Source of the DNA: Arthrobacter pascens
Lineage (GTDB): Bacteria > Actinomycetota > Actinomycetes > Actinomycetales > Micrococcaceae
Assembly (NCBI RefSeq): GCF_030815585.1
Contig: NZ_JAUSWY010000001.1
Coordinates: 3,968,001 to 4,032,000 of the forward strand
Direction: 5' to 3'
DNA length: 64,000 nucleotides
Translations under genes and position numbers: made by a program
Notes under the pieces: model-generated
Seen by the model: only the letters and a program-made list of their open reading frames with translations
Databases searched by the model: none
What the model was told of the DNA's origin: nothing
In this document: positions 7,724 through 15,878 of the stretch, piece by piece
How positions within the stretch are numbered: position 1 is the stretch's first letter
Layout of the letters: every line of letters begins with the position of its first letter

Positions 7724-8644
7724 TTACGGAGCAATCGACGGGGTGGGAGGGTCGTGGCGCACGGGGGATCCCGCGGCGAAGGCGCGCACCTGGGCATCGT
7801 TCCAAATATGGGCCGGGACCGCTCCGCCCAGCAGGCGGCGGGCCAGCTGGGGGTCGCCGTCGAACGGTATATCGCTGCCGGCCATCACCATGTTGCCGTA
7901 GCGGCGGCCCTTGAGCATCGCGGGATCGGCGATGATGACGGTGTGCTCGAAAGACGCCGCGATGGTGGCGGCGTCCTCGCGCGCATTCTTCAAGTCCGGG
8001 GCGTCGCCGGAATTCACCACGTACATGCCGCCGGGCGCAAGGACCCGCCGGACGTGCTCATTGAACTCCCTGGTGGTGAGCGGCCTGGGTGTCAGCGCAC
8101 CGGCAAAAACGTCCCGGATGATGAAGTCGCGGGTGTCGGCCGTGAGCGTTTCGGTGACCTCGCGGGCCTCCCCCACCCGTAGGCGAAGCAGCGGCGCCTT
8201 GGGAAGATCGAACCAGCCGCGGACGTACTCCGCCAGCTTTCCGTCGAGCTCCACCACCACCTGGCGCGCATCGGGGTAGGCCCCGTGGAAGTAGCGGGCC
8301 AGGGAACAGGCCCCGCCGCCAAGGTGCAGGCCGCGCAGCCGTGCCGCCGGGCCCGTTTTGGGCTTCGGCGGCCAGCGCGATTCGATAAGTGCCGCCATCC
8401 AGCGCATGTACTCAAAATCCAGGAAAAGCGGATCAGCGAGGTCGATATGGGAACTCATCACACCGTTGATCTTCAGGAGCCAGCCGTTGGAATTGTCCTG
8501 GTCCGCAATCAGTTCGCAGTCGCCCGTATCGATGTAGTAGACGCCCTCAACCGGGCCATCCGGCCGGGTTCCCTTGGGTACTTCCACCACGCCCGCCATC
8601 GAACGTTCACCGTTCCGGCCGCCTGACTTGCCGCGTTTCGCCAT
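7724..8644 (-). CDS. Spermidine-synthase-family protein (probably not an aminopropyltransferase)
   Basis: A 306-residue soluble protein with a class I SAM/decarboxy-SAM fold: LHLGGGACSLARYF replaces the canonical GGGDG loop, followed by the acidic VVVELDGKLAEYVRGWFDLP and IIRDVFAGALTPRPLTTREF. Many actinobacterial genomes carry such SpeE-like proteins that lack the polyamine-site residues and whose reaction is unknown. The basic N-terminus (MAKRGKSGGRNGER) has no signal peptide. It follows hldE on the same strand after 42 bases and could be read through from that operon, but the link is not proven. Confidence 0.75.
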   Translation of the reverse strand: MAKRGKSGGRNGERSMAGVVEVPKGTRPDGPVEGVYYIDTGDCELIADQDNSNGWLLKINGVMSSHIDLADPLFLDFEYMRWMAALIESRWPPKPKTGPAARLRGLHLGGGACSLARYFHGAYPDARQVVVELDGKLAEYVRGWFDLPKAPLLRLRVGEAREVTETLTADTRDFIIRDVFAGALTPRPLTTREFNEHVRRVLAPGGMYVVNSGDAPDLKNAREDAATIAASFEHTVIIADPAMLKGRRYGNMVMAGSDIPFDGDPQLARRLLGGAVPAHIWNDAQVRAFAAGSPVRHDPPTPSIAP

Positions 8645-8686
8645 TACCAGTGTCCCGCATCAGTCATGGTCCAACACTAGTTGACG

Positions 8687-10240
8687 CTAGTTGGCCGGCG
8701 ATGCCTCTTTGCCGTCCCTGATCCGCTTCACCACGGCGGTGGTGGAACGCTCCGCAACGTAGTCCAAGATGGCCACCCGCCCGCCGTAGTCTTCCACGGA
8801 TTTCGTCTCCTCCAGCATCTCAGGGGTGTAGTCCCCGCCCTTGGCATAGACCTCGGGCCTGAGCTGCTCGATCAATGGAATGGCCGTAGGGGTATCAAAA
8901 ACTGTCACGTAATCCACGCAGCTGAGTGCGGCGATCACCGCGGCCCGGTCAGCCACGGCGTTGATGGGCCGGCCGGGACCTTTGAGCCTGCGCACTGATT
9001 CGTCGCTGTTGAGGGCAACCACCAGCACATCGCCGAGCTGCTTGGCCTGGTTGAGGTACCGTGTGTGGCCGCTGTGCAGCACGTCGAAGCAGCCGTTGGT
9101 CAGCACGATCCGCTGGCCTTGGGACCGGTGCACTTCCAGCTGCCGTATCAGTTCCTCCGCACTGAGCGCCGTGTCCGCAAAACTCGCCAGGTGGCGGCTC
9201 AGCTGGGCCGTGCTGCAGACGGACGTCCCTGGCTGGTGCACCACCACGTCCGCGGCTGCCTGCGCCAGGTCCAGGCTGGCCGTCAATGGAAGGCCAGCAG
9301 AATGGGCCAGTGTCAGCGCAGCAACAAAGGTGTCACCGGCACCGGACGCCTGTTTTTCAGCGGCTGGCCGCGCCCAGGTCCGGTGCGAGCCTCCGTCCGC
9401 CGAGAAGAGCACGGTCCCGTCCCGGTCCAGGGTAACCACCACGGCCCGGGCGCCCGTGGCCGCCAGCAGCGCCTCCCGGTGCCGGGCCACGGCGTCGACC
9501 CTCCCCGCTCCGTCTGGCAGGCGAAGGTCAAGCATCCGGGCGGCTTCCTGGGCGTTGGGGGTGACCAGGTCTGGCTGAAGCCCGGCCCACGGACGCGGGT
9601 CATGGGCGTCAATCACGGTCAGCGGGCGGGCTGTTGCGCCTTCCGCCCCGTCGGCTCCCCGCACCGCAAGCGCCGCAATGAGGCTACTGCGGACCGGATC
9701 GACCAGGACTCCGGTTCCGTAGTCACACACCAGCACCGCTTCCTGAAGTTCGACGGCGGCGCGGACTGAAGCGGCCAGCGCGGCCAGCGCCTCCTCCGGG
9801 ACTGCACTGGCCGAATCATCAATCCGCAGCATCACCTGGCCGCCGCTGCTGATCCGGATCTTGGTGGTGGTGACCATGGACGGATGGTCGTACAGGTTCC
9901 GGACGTCGATACCCGCCTCCATCAGTTTCTTCCGCAGCGTCACACCGGCGTCGTCGGTTCCGATGATGCCCGCCACGGACACGCGTGCACCCAAGGCGGC
10001 CAGGTTCATGGCGGTATTGGCAGCGCCACCCGGGGCGAATTCCCGCGTGGTCACGTCCACCACCGGTGCGGGCGCCTCGCGGCACAGCCGTTCGATGTTT
10101 CCGTTCCACCAGCCATCCAGCATCACATCGCCGATCACCGTGATGGCAGGGCTCTCAGCGGCCAGGCGCCTGGGCAGCCACTCGGACAATGCCCGCTGGC
10201 CGGAGAGTCCGCCCCGGCCGGATGGTTCCTGCGGGCTCAC
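8687..10240 (-). CDS. hldE: HldE-type bifunctional heptose 7-phosphate kinase / heptose 1-phosphate adenylyltransferase (copy 1)
   Basis: A 517-residue two-domain protein. Residues about 32-345 are a PfkB/ribokinase domain: VIGDVMLDGWW, substrate loop GGAANTAMN (71-79), ATP loop GAGDT (300-304). Residues about 375-510 are a cytidylyltransferase-like domain with GCFDVLHSGH (383-392) and the RfaE marks VYAKGGDY and ERSTTAVVKRI. In Gram-negative bacteria HldE phosphorylates D-glycero-D-manno-heptose 7-phosphate and then adenylylates the 1-phosphate. All motifs look intact. The GTG start overlaps the aldehyde dehydrogenase stop (GTGA, 10237-10240), so the two are coupled. A roughly 30-residue N-terminal extension precedes the kinase. 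Confidence 0.9.
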   Translation of the reverse strand: MSPQEPSGRGGLSGQRALSEWLPRRLAAESPAITVIGDVMLDGWWNGNIERLCREAPAPVVDVTTREFAPGGAANTAMNLAALGARVSVAGIIGTDDAGVTLRKKLMEAGIDVRNLYDHPSMVTTTKIRISSGGQVMLRIDDSASAVPEEALAALAASVRAAVELQEAVLVCDYGTGVLVDPVRSSLIAALAVRGADGAEGATARPLTVIDAHDPRPWAGLQPDLVTPNAQEAARMLDLRLPDGAGRVDAVARHREALLAATGARAVVVTLDRDGTVLFSADGGSHRTWARPAAEKQASGAGDTFVAALTLAHSAGLPLTASLDLAQAAADVVVHQPGTSVCSTAQLSRHLASFADTALSAEELIRQLEVHRSQGQRIVLTNGCFDVLHSGHTRYLNQAKQLGDVLVVALNSDESVRRLKGPGRPINAVADRAAVIAALSCVDYVTVFDTPTAIPLIEQLRPEVYAKGGDYTPEMLEETKSVEDYGGRVAILDYVAERSTTAVVKRIRDGKEASPAN

Positions 10241-11718
10241 GGCTGGTCCAAATCAGAACGCTCCATGTCCGCAAGCTGCTCGCCCGGCAACTGCAGGGCG
10301 AAAGGCGGCGGCGCAGCCACGTGCACTACCTTCACGCGGGTGAACTCATCCAGGAGCTCCGGGCCATAGCCGAAGCCCTGCCCGCTCTCCCCTCGGGGTT
10401 GGGCCGACCCGCCCGGTGCGCCGCCGAACACCTCGTTGACCTTCACCGTTCCTACCGGTAGGGCAGCGATGGCGTGCTGGACATGGGCAATGTTCCCCGT
10501 GAGCACGGTGGCGGCCAGGCCATAGCGGCCGCTGCAGGCCTGCCGCAGGCCAGCATCGAAACTCGGCACTACCTGAACCGGCGCCACGGGACCGAAGGTT
10601 TCCTCCGTCATCACCTGCATGGTGTCCGTGCAGCCCAGCAGCACGGTTGCGGGATAGAAGGCGCCCTGGCCCTCGGGAACAGCTCCGCCTTCCACCGCAT
10701 GCGCACCGAGCTCCACGGCCTGGGCCACCTGCGCGTGAACGGACTCCCGCAGCCGGGTATCCACCAGCGGCGCTACCGTGCCGTTGCTGTTGCGGAGCGC
10801 GGCCTCGGCTTCCAGCGCGGCGCAGAATTCAGCCGCAATGGCTTCATGGACGTAGATCCGTTCCACCGAGGTGCAGATCTGGCCGCTGTTGCTGAAGGCA
10901 CCGATGGCAGCCTGCCCGGCAGCCCAGGCAGGGTCCACGTCCCCGTCCACCAGGAGCGGATCGTTCCCGCCGTTCTCCCGGATGGAGTGTGCGCCGGTGC
11001 TGACCGCCGCGCTGGCAATCCGTGCTCCGGAAGCGCTTGAACCCACGTGTGCGATGACATCCACCCCGGCCGTGGTCAGGAGTTCACCCACGCGGGCACC
11101 GCCGGAAACGGTTTGCAGCACGCCGGGCGGGAAGGCCGGGGCCAGCACCTCCCCCAGGGCTTCGCCCAGGCGGGGGCAGCGTTCGCTCGGTTTGTGCACC
11201 ACGGTGTTGCCCGTGACCAGGGCGGCGCCGATCAGTCCGCAGGCCACCGCCACGGGATCGTTCCACGGTGTCAGGAGAACAGCCACGCCACGGGGCTCGG
11301 CCACGGTGTAGTCAGAGGCGAGCTGGTTGCCTCGAAGGCTGTGTCCGCGGTGGACTGGTCCAAGTTCGGCGTATTGCTCCAAGGTGGAAGCCCCGGCCGC
11401 GATCCCGGCCAGTGCTTCCTCCACAGGGCGTCCGGTTTCACTGCTGTTGAGCCCGGCGAGTTCCGAGGCGGCAGCCTGGAGCGCGCGCGCCGCGGCCCGC
11501 AGGCAGGAGCCCCTCTCAGCCGGAGCCACAACGGCCCACTGGCCCGCCGCACTCCTGGCCACCTCTACGGCGTGGGTTATGGCAGGCGGCTCGGCCTCCG
11601 GGACGGACCAAAGGATTTCGCCGGTGCGGGGATCCCTGATGGTGACCCGGGAACCTTTGGGGCGGGCTTCGGAAGCGGTTGGTGGCGCAGCCGTCGTTTG
11701 CGTGGCAGCCATATGCAT
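10237..11718 (-). CDS. Aldehyde dehydrogenase family protein
   Basis: A 493-residue NAD(P)-dependent aldehyde dehydrogenase. It has the cofactor loop (TPWNDPVAVACGLIGAAL, then KPSERCP), the HVGSSASGARIA segment, the catalytic glutamate region RENGGNDPLLVDGDV and the catalytic cysteine in SNSGQICTSVERI. The start ATG 11718 was chosen because GGGAGGAG precedes it; ATG 11712 is the alternative. It is translationally coupled to hldE copy 1. The link suggests that it oxidises an aldehyde produced in, or competing with, the heptose pathway, but the substrate is unknown. It is divergent from a family-9 glycosyltransferase. Confidence 0.9.
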   Translation of the reverse strand: MHMAATQTTAAPPTASEARPKGSRVTIRDPRTGEILWSVPEAEPPAITHAVEVARSAAGQWAVVAPAERGSCLRAAARALQAAASELAGLNSSETGRPVEEALAGIAAGASTLEQYAELGPVHRGHSLRGNQLASDYTVAEPRGVAVLLTPWNDPVAVACGLIGAALVTGNTVVHKPSERCPRLGEALGEVLAPAFPPGVLQTVSGGARVGELLTTAGVDVIAHVGSSASGARIASAAVSTGAHSIRENGGNDPLLVDGDVDPAWAAGQAAIGAFSNSGQICTSVERIYVHEAIAAEFCAALEAEAALRNSNGTVAPLVDTRLRESVHAQVAQAVELGAHAVEGGAVPEGQGAFYPATVLLGCTDTMQVMTEETFGPVAPVQVVPSFDAGLRQACSGRYGLAATVLTGNIAHVQHAIAALPVGTVKVNEVFGGAPGGSAQPRGESGQGFGYGPELLDEFTRVKVVHVAAPPPFALQLPGEQLADMERSDLDQP

Positions 11719-11864
11719 GGAACTCCTCCCGTACGTACTTCTCCTTGCAGTCCCGTACCCCGGGAGCCGGCGTTTACACGGTGGCGGGCAAACGGGAATC
11801 CAGTGCTGGCCAGGGACGCCGCGCGTCCGTAGGGTGGCAGCAGGCAGACGGGAGGAGCGGGCGG

Positions 11865-13004
11865 ATGGAACCTGGCGAGAGCGGCATCGGACCGGTGCTT
11901 GATACCTTCCCGGACATCTCCCGGATCGCACTGCTCCGCGGTGGAGGGCTGGGCGACCTGATGTTCGCGCTCCCCGCCGTGACCGCCCTGAAGGCCGCCT
12001 ACCCTGGAGCCACGCTGACCCTGCTGGGGACCCCCGTCCACCAGGCCCTGGTATCTGAGACGCGGAGCCCCGTGGACGACGTGATGGTGCTGCCCTTTGC
12101 GGAAGGCGTGCGGCCGGGAGAGGAAGACCCCGCGGCCACCGGGCAGTTCCTTAGCGCCGCGAACGAACGCCACTTTGACCTGGCTGTCCAGCTCCATGGC
12201 GGCGGCCGCTACTCCAACCCCTTCCTGCTGCGGCTGGGCGCGCGGCATACTGCCGGATCCGCCACCCCGGACGCCGCCCCGTTGGAGCGGACGCTCCCGT
12301 ACACGCTCTACCAGCACGAACCCATGCGCGCCTTGGAGGTGGCCGGCCTGGCCGGCGCTCCGCCCGTGGCTCTGGAGGCGAGGCTGCGCCCGCAGGACAG
12401 ATTCATGGCCGGGTTGCCCGCCACATTGGGGTCGGTGCTGCCGCCAAACGGCGCTCCCCTCCTGGTGATCCATCCAGGGGCCAGTGATCCCCGCCGCCGC
12501 TGGCCGGCGGCCAGTTTCGCGGCCGTCGCCCGGGCAGCGGCCGACGGCGGCTGCCAGGTCCTGGTGGTCGGTGACCGGAGCGAGACCGGGCTGGCGGACA
12601 CGGTGGTGGCTGCCGCCGTCGGACTCTCCGCCGGGAAGAGTGACAGTAAGTCCGAGAAGAGGGTGGCCTCCTTGGCCGGGCGGCTGCGGATGGGTGACCT
12701 GGCGGCGCTGCTTGCCCGCGCCGACGTTGTCCTGGCCAACGACAGCGGGCCACGGCACCTCGCGCAGGCAGTGGGTGCACGGACCGTGGGGATCTACTGG
12801 GTCGGCAATGCCCTGACCTCAGCGCCGCTTGGCCGTGGCCGCCACCGGCTGCACCTCTCGTGGACGACCCATTGCCCGTCATGCGGCGCGGACGTCACCC
12901 AAGTGGGGTGGACCGCGCCGCGTTGCCCGCATGAAGAAAGCCTGGTGGCAGGCATTCGGCCCGAGAATGTCTACGACGATGTCCGGAGCCTGCTGGGGCG
13001 GTAG
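11865..13004 (+). CDS. Glycosyltransferase family 9 (ADP-heptosyltransferase type), copy A
   Basis: A 379-residue GT-B protein. The N-terminal motif RIALLRGGGLGDLMFALPAV, the middle LVIHPGASDPRRRWPAASFA and the C-terminal donor-site motif VLANDSGPRHLAQAVGARTVG are those of the heptosyltransferases that use ADP-L-glycero-D-manno-heptose. A cysteine-rich tail (HCPSCGAD, then RCPHE) resembles the one in LPS heptosyltransferases. Start ATG 11865 follows GGGAGGAG. It is the only plus-strand gene between the two minus-strand heptose operons and shares a divergent promoter region with the aldehyde dehydrogenase. Confidence 0.9.
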   Translation: MEPGESGIGPVLDTFPDISRIALLRGGGLGDLMFALPAVTALKAAYPGATLTLLGTPVHQALVSETRSPVDDVMVLPFAEGVRPGEEDPAATGQFLSAANERHFDLAVQLHGGGRYSNPFLLRLGARHTAGSATPDAAPLERTLPYTLYQHEPMRALEVAGLAGAPPVALEARLRPQDRFMAGLPATLGSVLPPNGAPLLVIHPGASDPRRRWPAASFAAVARAAADGGCQVLVVGDRSETGLADTVVAAAVGLSAGKSDSKSEKRVASLAGRLRMGDLAALLARADVVLANDSGPRHLAQAVGARTVGIYWVGNALTSAPLGRGRHRLHLSWTTHCPSCGADVTQVGWTAPRCPHEESLVAGIRPENVYDDVRSLLGR

Positions 13005-13028
13005 TCCGGCCCCGGTTCCCAGCATCCC

Positions 13029-13730
13029 TTAGGGCCAGGACCCCTCCTCCGCATGGCAGATCAACATCTCCCGCACCTCGCACCCGGTGGGCTGCGAAAG
13101 CACAAACAGGATGGCCTGAGCCACGTTGCCCGGGCTGTTGAGCCGCGAATCATCCTGGGGCTTGTACTGCTCGGTCCGGTCATCAAAGAAGTGGGTTTTC
13201 ATGCCGCCGGGGATCAAAGTGGTCACGCCGATCAGCCCAGCGGTCTCGGCCGCCAAGGCATGGCTGAAGCCCACCACGCCGAACTTGGAGGCGCAGTACG
13301 CCGTGGCATCCGCCACCGCGCGCTTCCCCAGGGTGGAGGCCACCGTCACCACCCGGCCCCGCGAGGCCTTGAGGTAGGGCAGCGCGGCCCGGACCACGGA
13401 AACCGTGCCCAGCAGGTTCACGCCGATGACCTTCTCCCATTCATCGGCCGCAACGTCCGCCAGCTTGCCGCAGCGGTCGATTCCCGCTGCAGTGACCACA
13501 GCATCCAGCCCGCCCAGGGACTCTGCGGCCTCCTGGACGGTCCGTTCCACCGCGAGGCGGTCCGAAACGTCAACCTCGAACGCCTTCACCGCCGCAACGC
13601 TGGTGATGTCGCGGTCCAGCACCACCGGTGTGCCGCCAGCCCTCAGGACGGCTTCGACGACGGCGGCCCCCAGTCCGGAGGCGCCTCCGGTAACCAGGAC
13701 CCGGCCAGGCCAGGATGTCTCGGTGTTCAT
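13029..13730 (-). CDS. Short-chain dehydrogenase in the heptose cluster
   Basis: A 233-residue classical SDR: VTGGASGLGAA cofactor loop, VVTAAGID in place of NNAG, VTVASTLGK and the catalytic YCASKFGVVGFSHAL. It is shorter than, and unlike, the extended-SDR epimerase HldD, so it probably does not epimerise ADP-heptose. It is the last gene of the seven-gene minus-strand operon, 55 bases after hldE copy 2. It may oxidise or reduce a sugar or polyol. A GAAAGGAAC site precedes ATG 13730. Confidence 0.85.
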   Translation of the reverse strand: MNTETSWPGRVLVTGGASGLGAAVVEAVLRAGGTPVVLDRDITSVAAVKAFEVDVSDRLAVERTVQEAAESLGGLDAVVTAAGIDRCGKLADVAADEWEKVIGVNLLGTVSVVRAALPYLKASRGRVVTVASTLGKRAVADATAYCASKFGVVGFSHALAAETAGLIGVTTLIPGGMKTHFFDDRTEQYKPQDDSRLNSPGNVAQAILFVLSQPTGCEVREMLICHAEEGSWP

Positions 13731-13785
13731 GGTGTTCCTTTCGCTCAGGGATAGGTGCGGAAAGCGGTTCAGCTGACGCTGGGTT

Positions 13786-15162
13786 TCAGCTGACCTTGGC
13801 GAGGGCGTCCGCCAGGCCTGTTGTGGAGCGGGCCGGATGGTACGGGACGGTGACGCAGCGGCCTCCCCAGCTCTCCACCAGCTCGGCCTCGGGCAGACGG
13901 GCGCCTTTGTAGTCGCCGCCCTTCACCCAGATGTCAGGGCGCAGGCGGTCCAGGGCGGCCTCCGGGGTGTCTTCATCGAAGATCATGACGGCATCCACGC
14001 ACTCCAGCGCCAGCAAGAGTTCAGCCCGGTCCTGCTGGTTCATAATGGGGCGCTGATCGCCCTTTAGCCGGTGCACCGAAGCGTCGGAGTTAAGGCAGAC
14101 AATCAGGCAGTCGCCCAGTTCGCGGGCGGCGGCAAGGGACCTGACGTGGCCAGCGTGCAGCAGGTCGAAGCAGCCTCCTGTGGCAACCACCATGCCGCCG
14201 TTCTCACGGATGCCGCGGGCCAGCAGCAGCGGCTCAGTGGTGCGGTGCCTGGCTTTGCCCGGGGCCGGCTCCGGCAGCGATGCCACTCCTCCGGCGGCCA
14301 GGAAATCCGCCGCCTCATGGACGGCAAGCACGGCAGCGTCCTCAAGGTCACGGCCGTCCGCCAGGTGGACGGCCAGGCTGGCCGCGAGCCTGTCACCTGC
14401 CCCGCAGGGATCGGCCACCTCAACCCGGGGTGCCGGAACCTGCCGCGGCGCCCGGTCGCGCCGACGCAGCAGAACGGCTCCGCGCTCCCCCGTGGTCACC
14501 AGGACGGCCCGGCTTCGCCACTGGTCCAGCAGGATGCCTGCAACCTCACCTGCCCCGTCAGAAGAAGCCTGCTCCAGGGACCCGGCGGGGCTCCTGGCGG
14601 CCTGGTGCGCCTCCGAAAGATTCGGTGTCACCACGGCAACCCCGGGAACGGGAGGAGCTCCCGAGGGATGCGGGTCCCACACAATGGGCACCTCATCCGC
14701 CAGTCTTGCCAACAGTTCCCGGAGCTGTGGGTTGGCTGCCAGGCCGCGTCCATAGTCGGCCACAATGATGGCTTCGGCTTTCTCCACCGCCCTCAGCATC
14801 GCGGGGGTGACGTCCGGGACCGGCGTCCTGCCGCAGCCCTGGTCAAAACGGACCACGGGGTGCGATCCGGCCCGGACGCGGGTCTTGACCGGCGACGGGA
14901 AGCTGCTGGGACCGGCCACGAGCCGCACTCCCGCGAGCGCCGCCTCCAGCTGCCGCCCGGCGTCGTCGTCTGCCAGCACCGTCACCAGGGTGACCGGCCA
15001 GCCGTCTTCGGCCAGCATCCGGGCCACCAGTCCGGCGCCGCCGGCGCGGCGCCTGATGCCGGAAACGTCAACAACAGGAACCGGCGCATCGGGGGTCAGT
15101 CGGGTGGCCTCTCCGGACAGGTCAACATCCAGGATCACGTCCCCCACCACCACGATCCTCAT
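13786..15162 (-). CDS. hldE: HldE-type bifunctional kinase/adenylyltransferase (copy 2, kinase half diverged)
   Basis: A 458-residue protein with the same domain order as copy 1. The PfkB half begins MRIVVVGDVILDVDLSGEAT and keeps the ATP loop GAGD (254-257). The sugar-binding loop is GGAGLVARM (41-49) rather than GGAANVAMN, so the conserved Asn of PfkB signature 1 is lost. The nucleotidyltransferase half is intact: GCFDLLHAGH (330-339), IWVKGGDY, ARSTTGL. It may therefore serve mainly as the adenylyltransferase, or use another sugar. ATG 15162 overlaps the gmhA stop (ATGA). Confidence 0.87.
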   Translation of the reverse strand: MRIVVVGDVILDVDLSGEATRLTPDAPVPVVDVSGIRRRAGGAGLVARMLAEDGWPVTLVTVLADDDAGRQLEAALAGVRLVAGPSSFPSPVKTRVRAGSHPVVRFDQGCGRTPVPDVTPAMLRAVEKAEAIIVADYGRGLAANPQLRELLARLADEVPIVWDPHPSGAPPVPGVAVVTPNLSEAHQAARSPAGSLEQASSDGAGEVAGILLDQWRSRAVLVTTGERGAVLLRRRDRAPRQVPAPRVEVADPCGAGDRLAASLAVHLADGRDLEDAAVLAVHEAADFLAAGGVASLPEPAPGKARHRTTEPLLLARGIRENGGMVVATGGCFDLLHAGHVRSLAAARELGDCLIVCLNSDASVHRLKGDQRPIMNQQDRAELLLALECVDAVMIFDEDTPEAALDRLRPDIWVKGGDYKGARLPEAELVESWGGRCVTVPYHPARSTTGLADALAKVS

Positions 15163-15878
15163 GGCCTGCCATCCCATTCACTTGCAGGCATGCCGGCACT
15201 GCGCCGGCTGACCTCCAGGTCGAAGGCCCGGCAAACGGCGTGCAGCGCGATCAGGTGGCCTTCCTGCGCGTTGGCATTGACGGCGTCGATCATCACCGCC
15301 TCGTCACAGGCCGTGGCCAGGGGGTTGGGTCCCGGACCCGTCAACGCCCACGTGGTGACGTTGAGCCGGGAGGCTGCTTCCACTGCGCGCAGCAGGTTGG
15401 GGCTCTTGCCGCTCGTGGACAACAGGACCAGCACGTCACCGGACCGGCCGTGGGCACGGACCTGCCGGGCGAACAGCTCGTCGTAGCCGTAGTCATTGGC
15501 AATGGCCGTCACCGCCGAGGTCTCTGCGTGCAGCGAGATGGCGGAAAACGGGATACGCTCGCCGTCGAACCGCCCCACCAGTTCAGCGGTCAGGTGCTGG
15601 GCCTCGGCCGCTGACCCGCCGTTGCCGGCGGCCAGGAGCCGTTGCCCCCGGAGCAGCCGCTGCGCCAGCTCCACGCCCCAGGCGGCGAGGCGGCCGGACT
15701 GGCTGCGGAGGGATTCCAGTGCAGGAAGGACGTTGTCCAGATGCACCCGCACGGCGTCCACGGACCCGGCATCCACGGAGCCTGGGCTGTCTTGTATGGA
15801 AGGCAGTGCGGACACCCGTGCGGAAGGAAGCGCGAGGTCCGGGAGGTCGGCCTCCCGGAGGGACCATTCGGCAGTCAT
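15159..15878 (-). CDS. gmhA: Sedoheptulose 7-phosphate isomerase (GmhA-like SIS domain)
   Basis: A 239-residue SIS-domain protein. GNGGSAAEAQHLTAELVGRF (85-104) is the GmhA signature, STSGKSPNLLRA is the second phosphate loop, and QEGHLIALHAVCRAFD carries the catalytic His region. GmhA converts sedoheptulose 7-phosphate to D-glycero-D-manno-heptose 7-phosphate, the first step toward ADP-heptose. It has an N-terminal extension of about 40 residues, with no signal peptide, compared with the usual length near 195. Both ends overlap neighbours by 4 bp, in an operon with hldE copy 2 and glycosyltransferases. Confidence 0.92.
   Translation of the reverse strand: MTAEWSLREADLPDLALPSARVSALPSIQDSPGSVDAGSVDAVRVHLDNVLPALESLRSQSGRLAAWGVELAQRLLRGQRLLAAGNGGSAAEAQHLTAELVGRFDGERIPFSAISLHAETSAVTAIANDYGYDELFARQVRAHGRSGDVLVLLSTSGKSPNLLRAVEAASRLNVTTWALTGPGPNPLATACDEAVMIDAVNANAQEGHLIALHAVCRAFDLEVSRRSAGMPASEWDGRP

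Noticed and set aside
11577..12758. 393-codon minus-strand frame opposite GT9 copy A
   Set aside because: It is Gly/Gln/Arg-biased with no domain; the plus strand has complete GT9 motifs and a ribosome binding site.
13029..13730. SDR in the heptose cluster as the epimerase HldD
   Set aside because: It is a short classical SDR (233 residues, YCASK active site), while HldD is an extended SDR of about 310 residues with different motifs.
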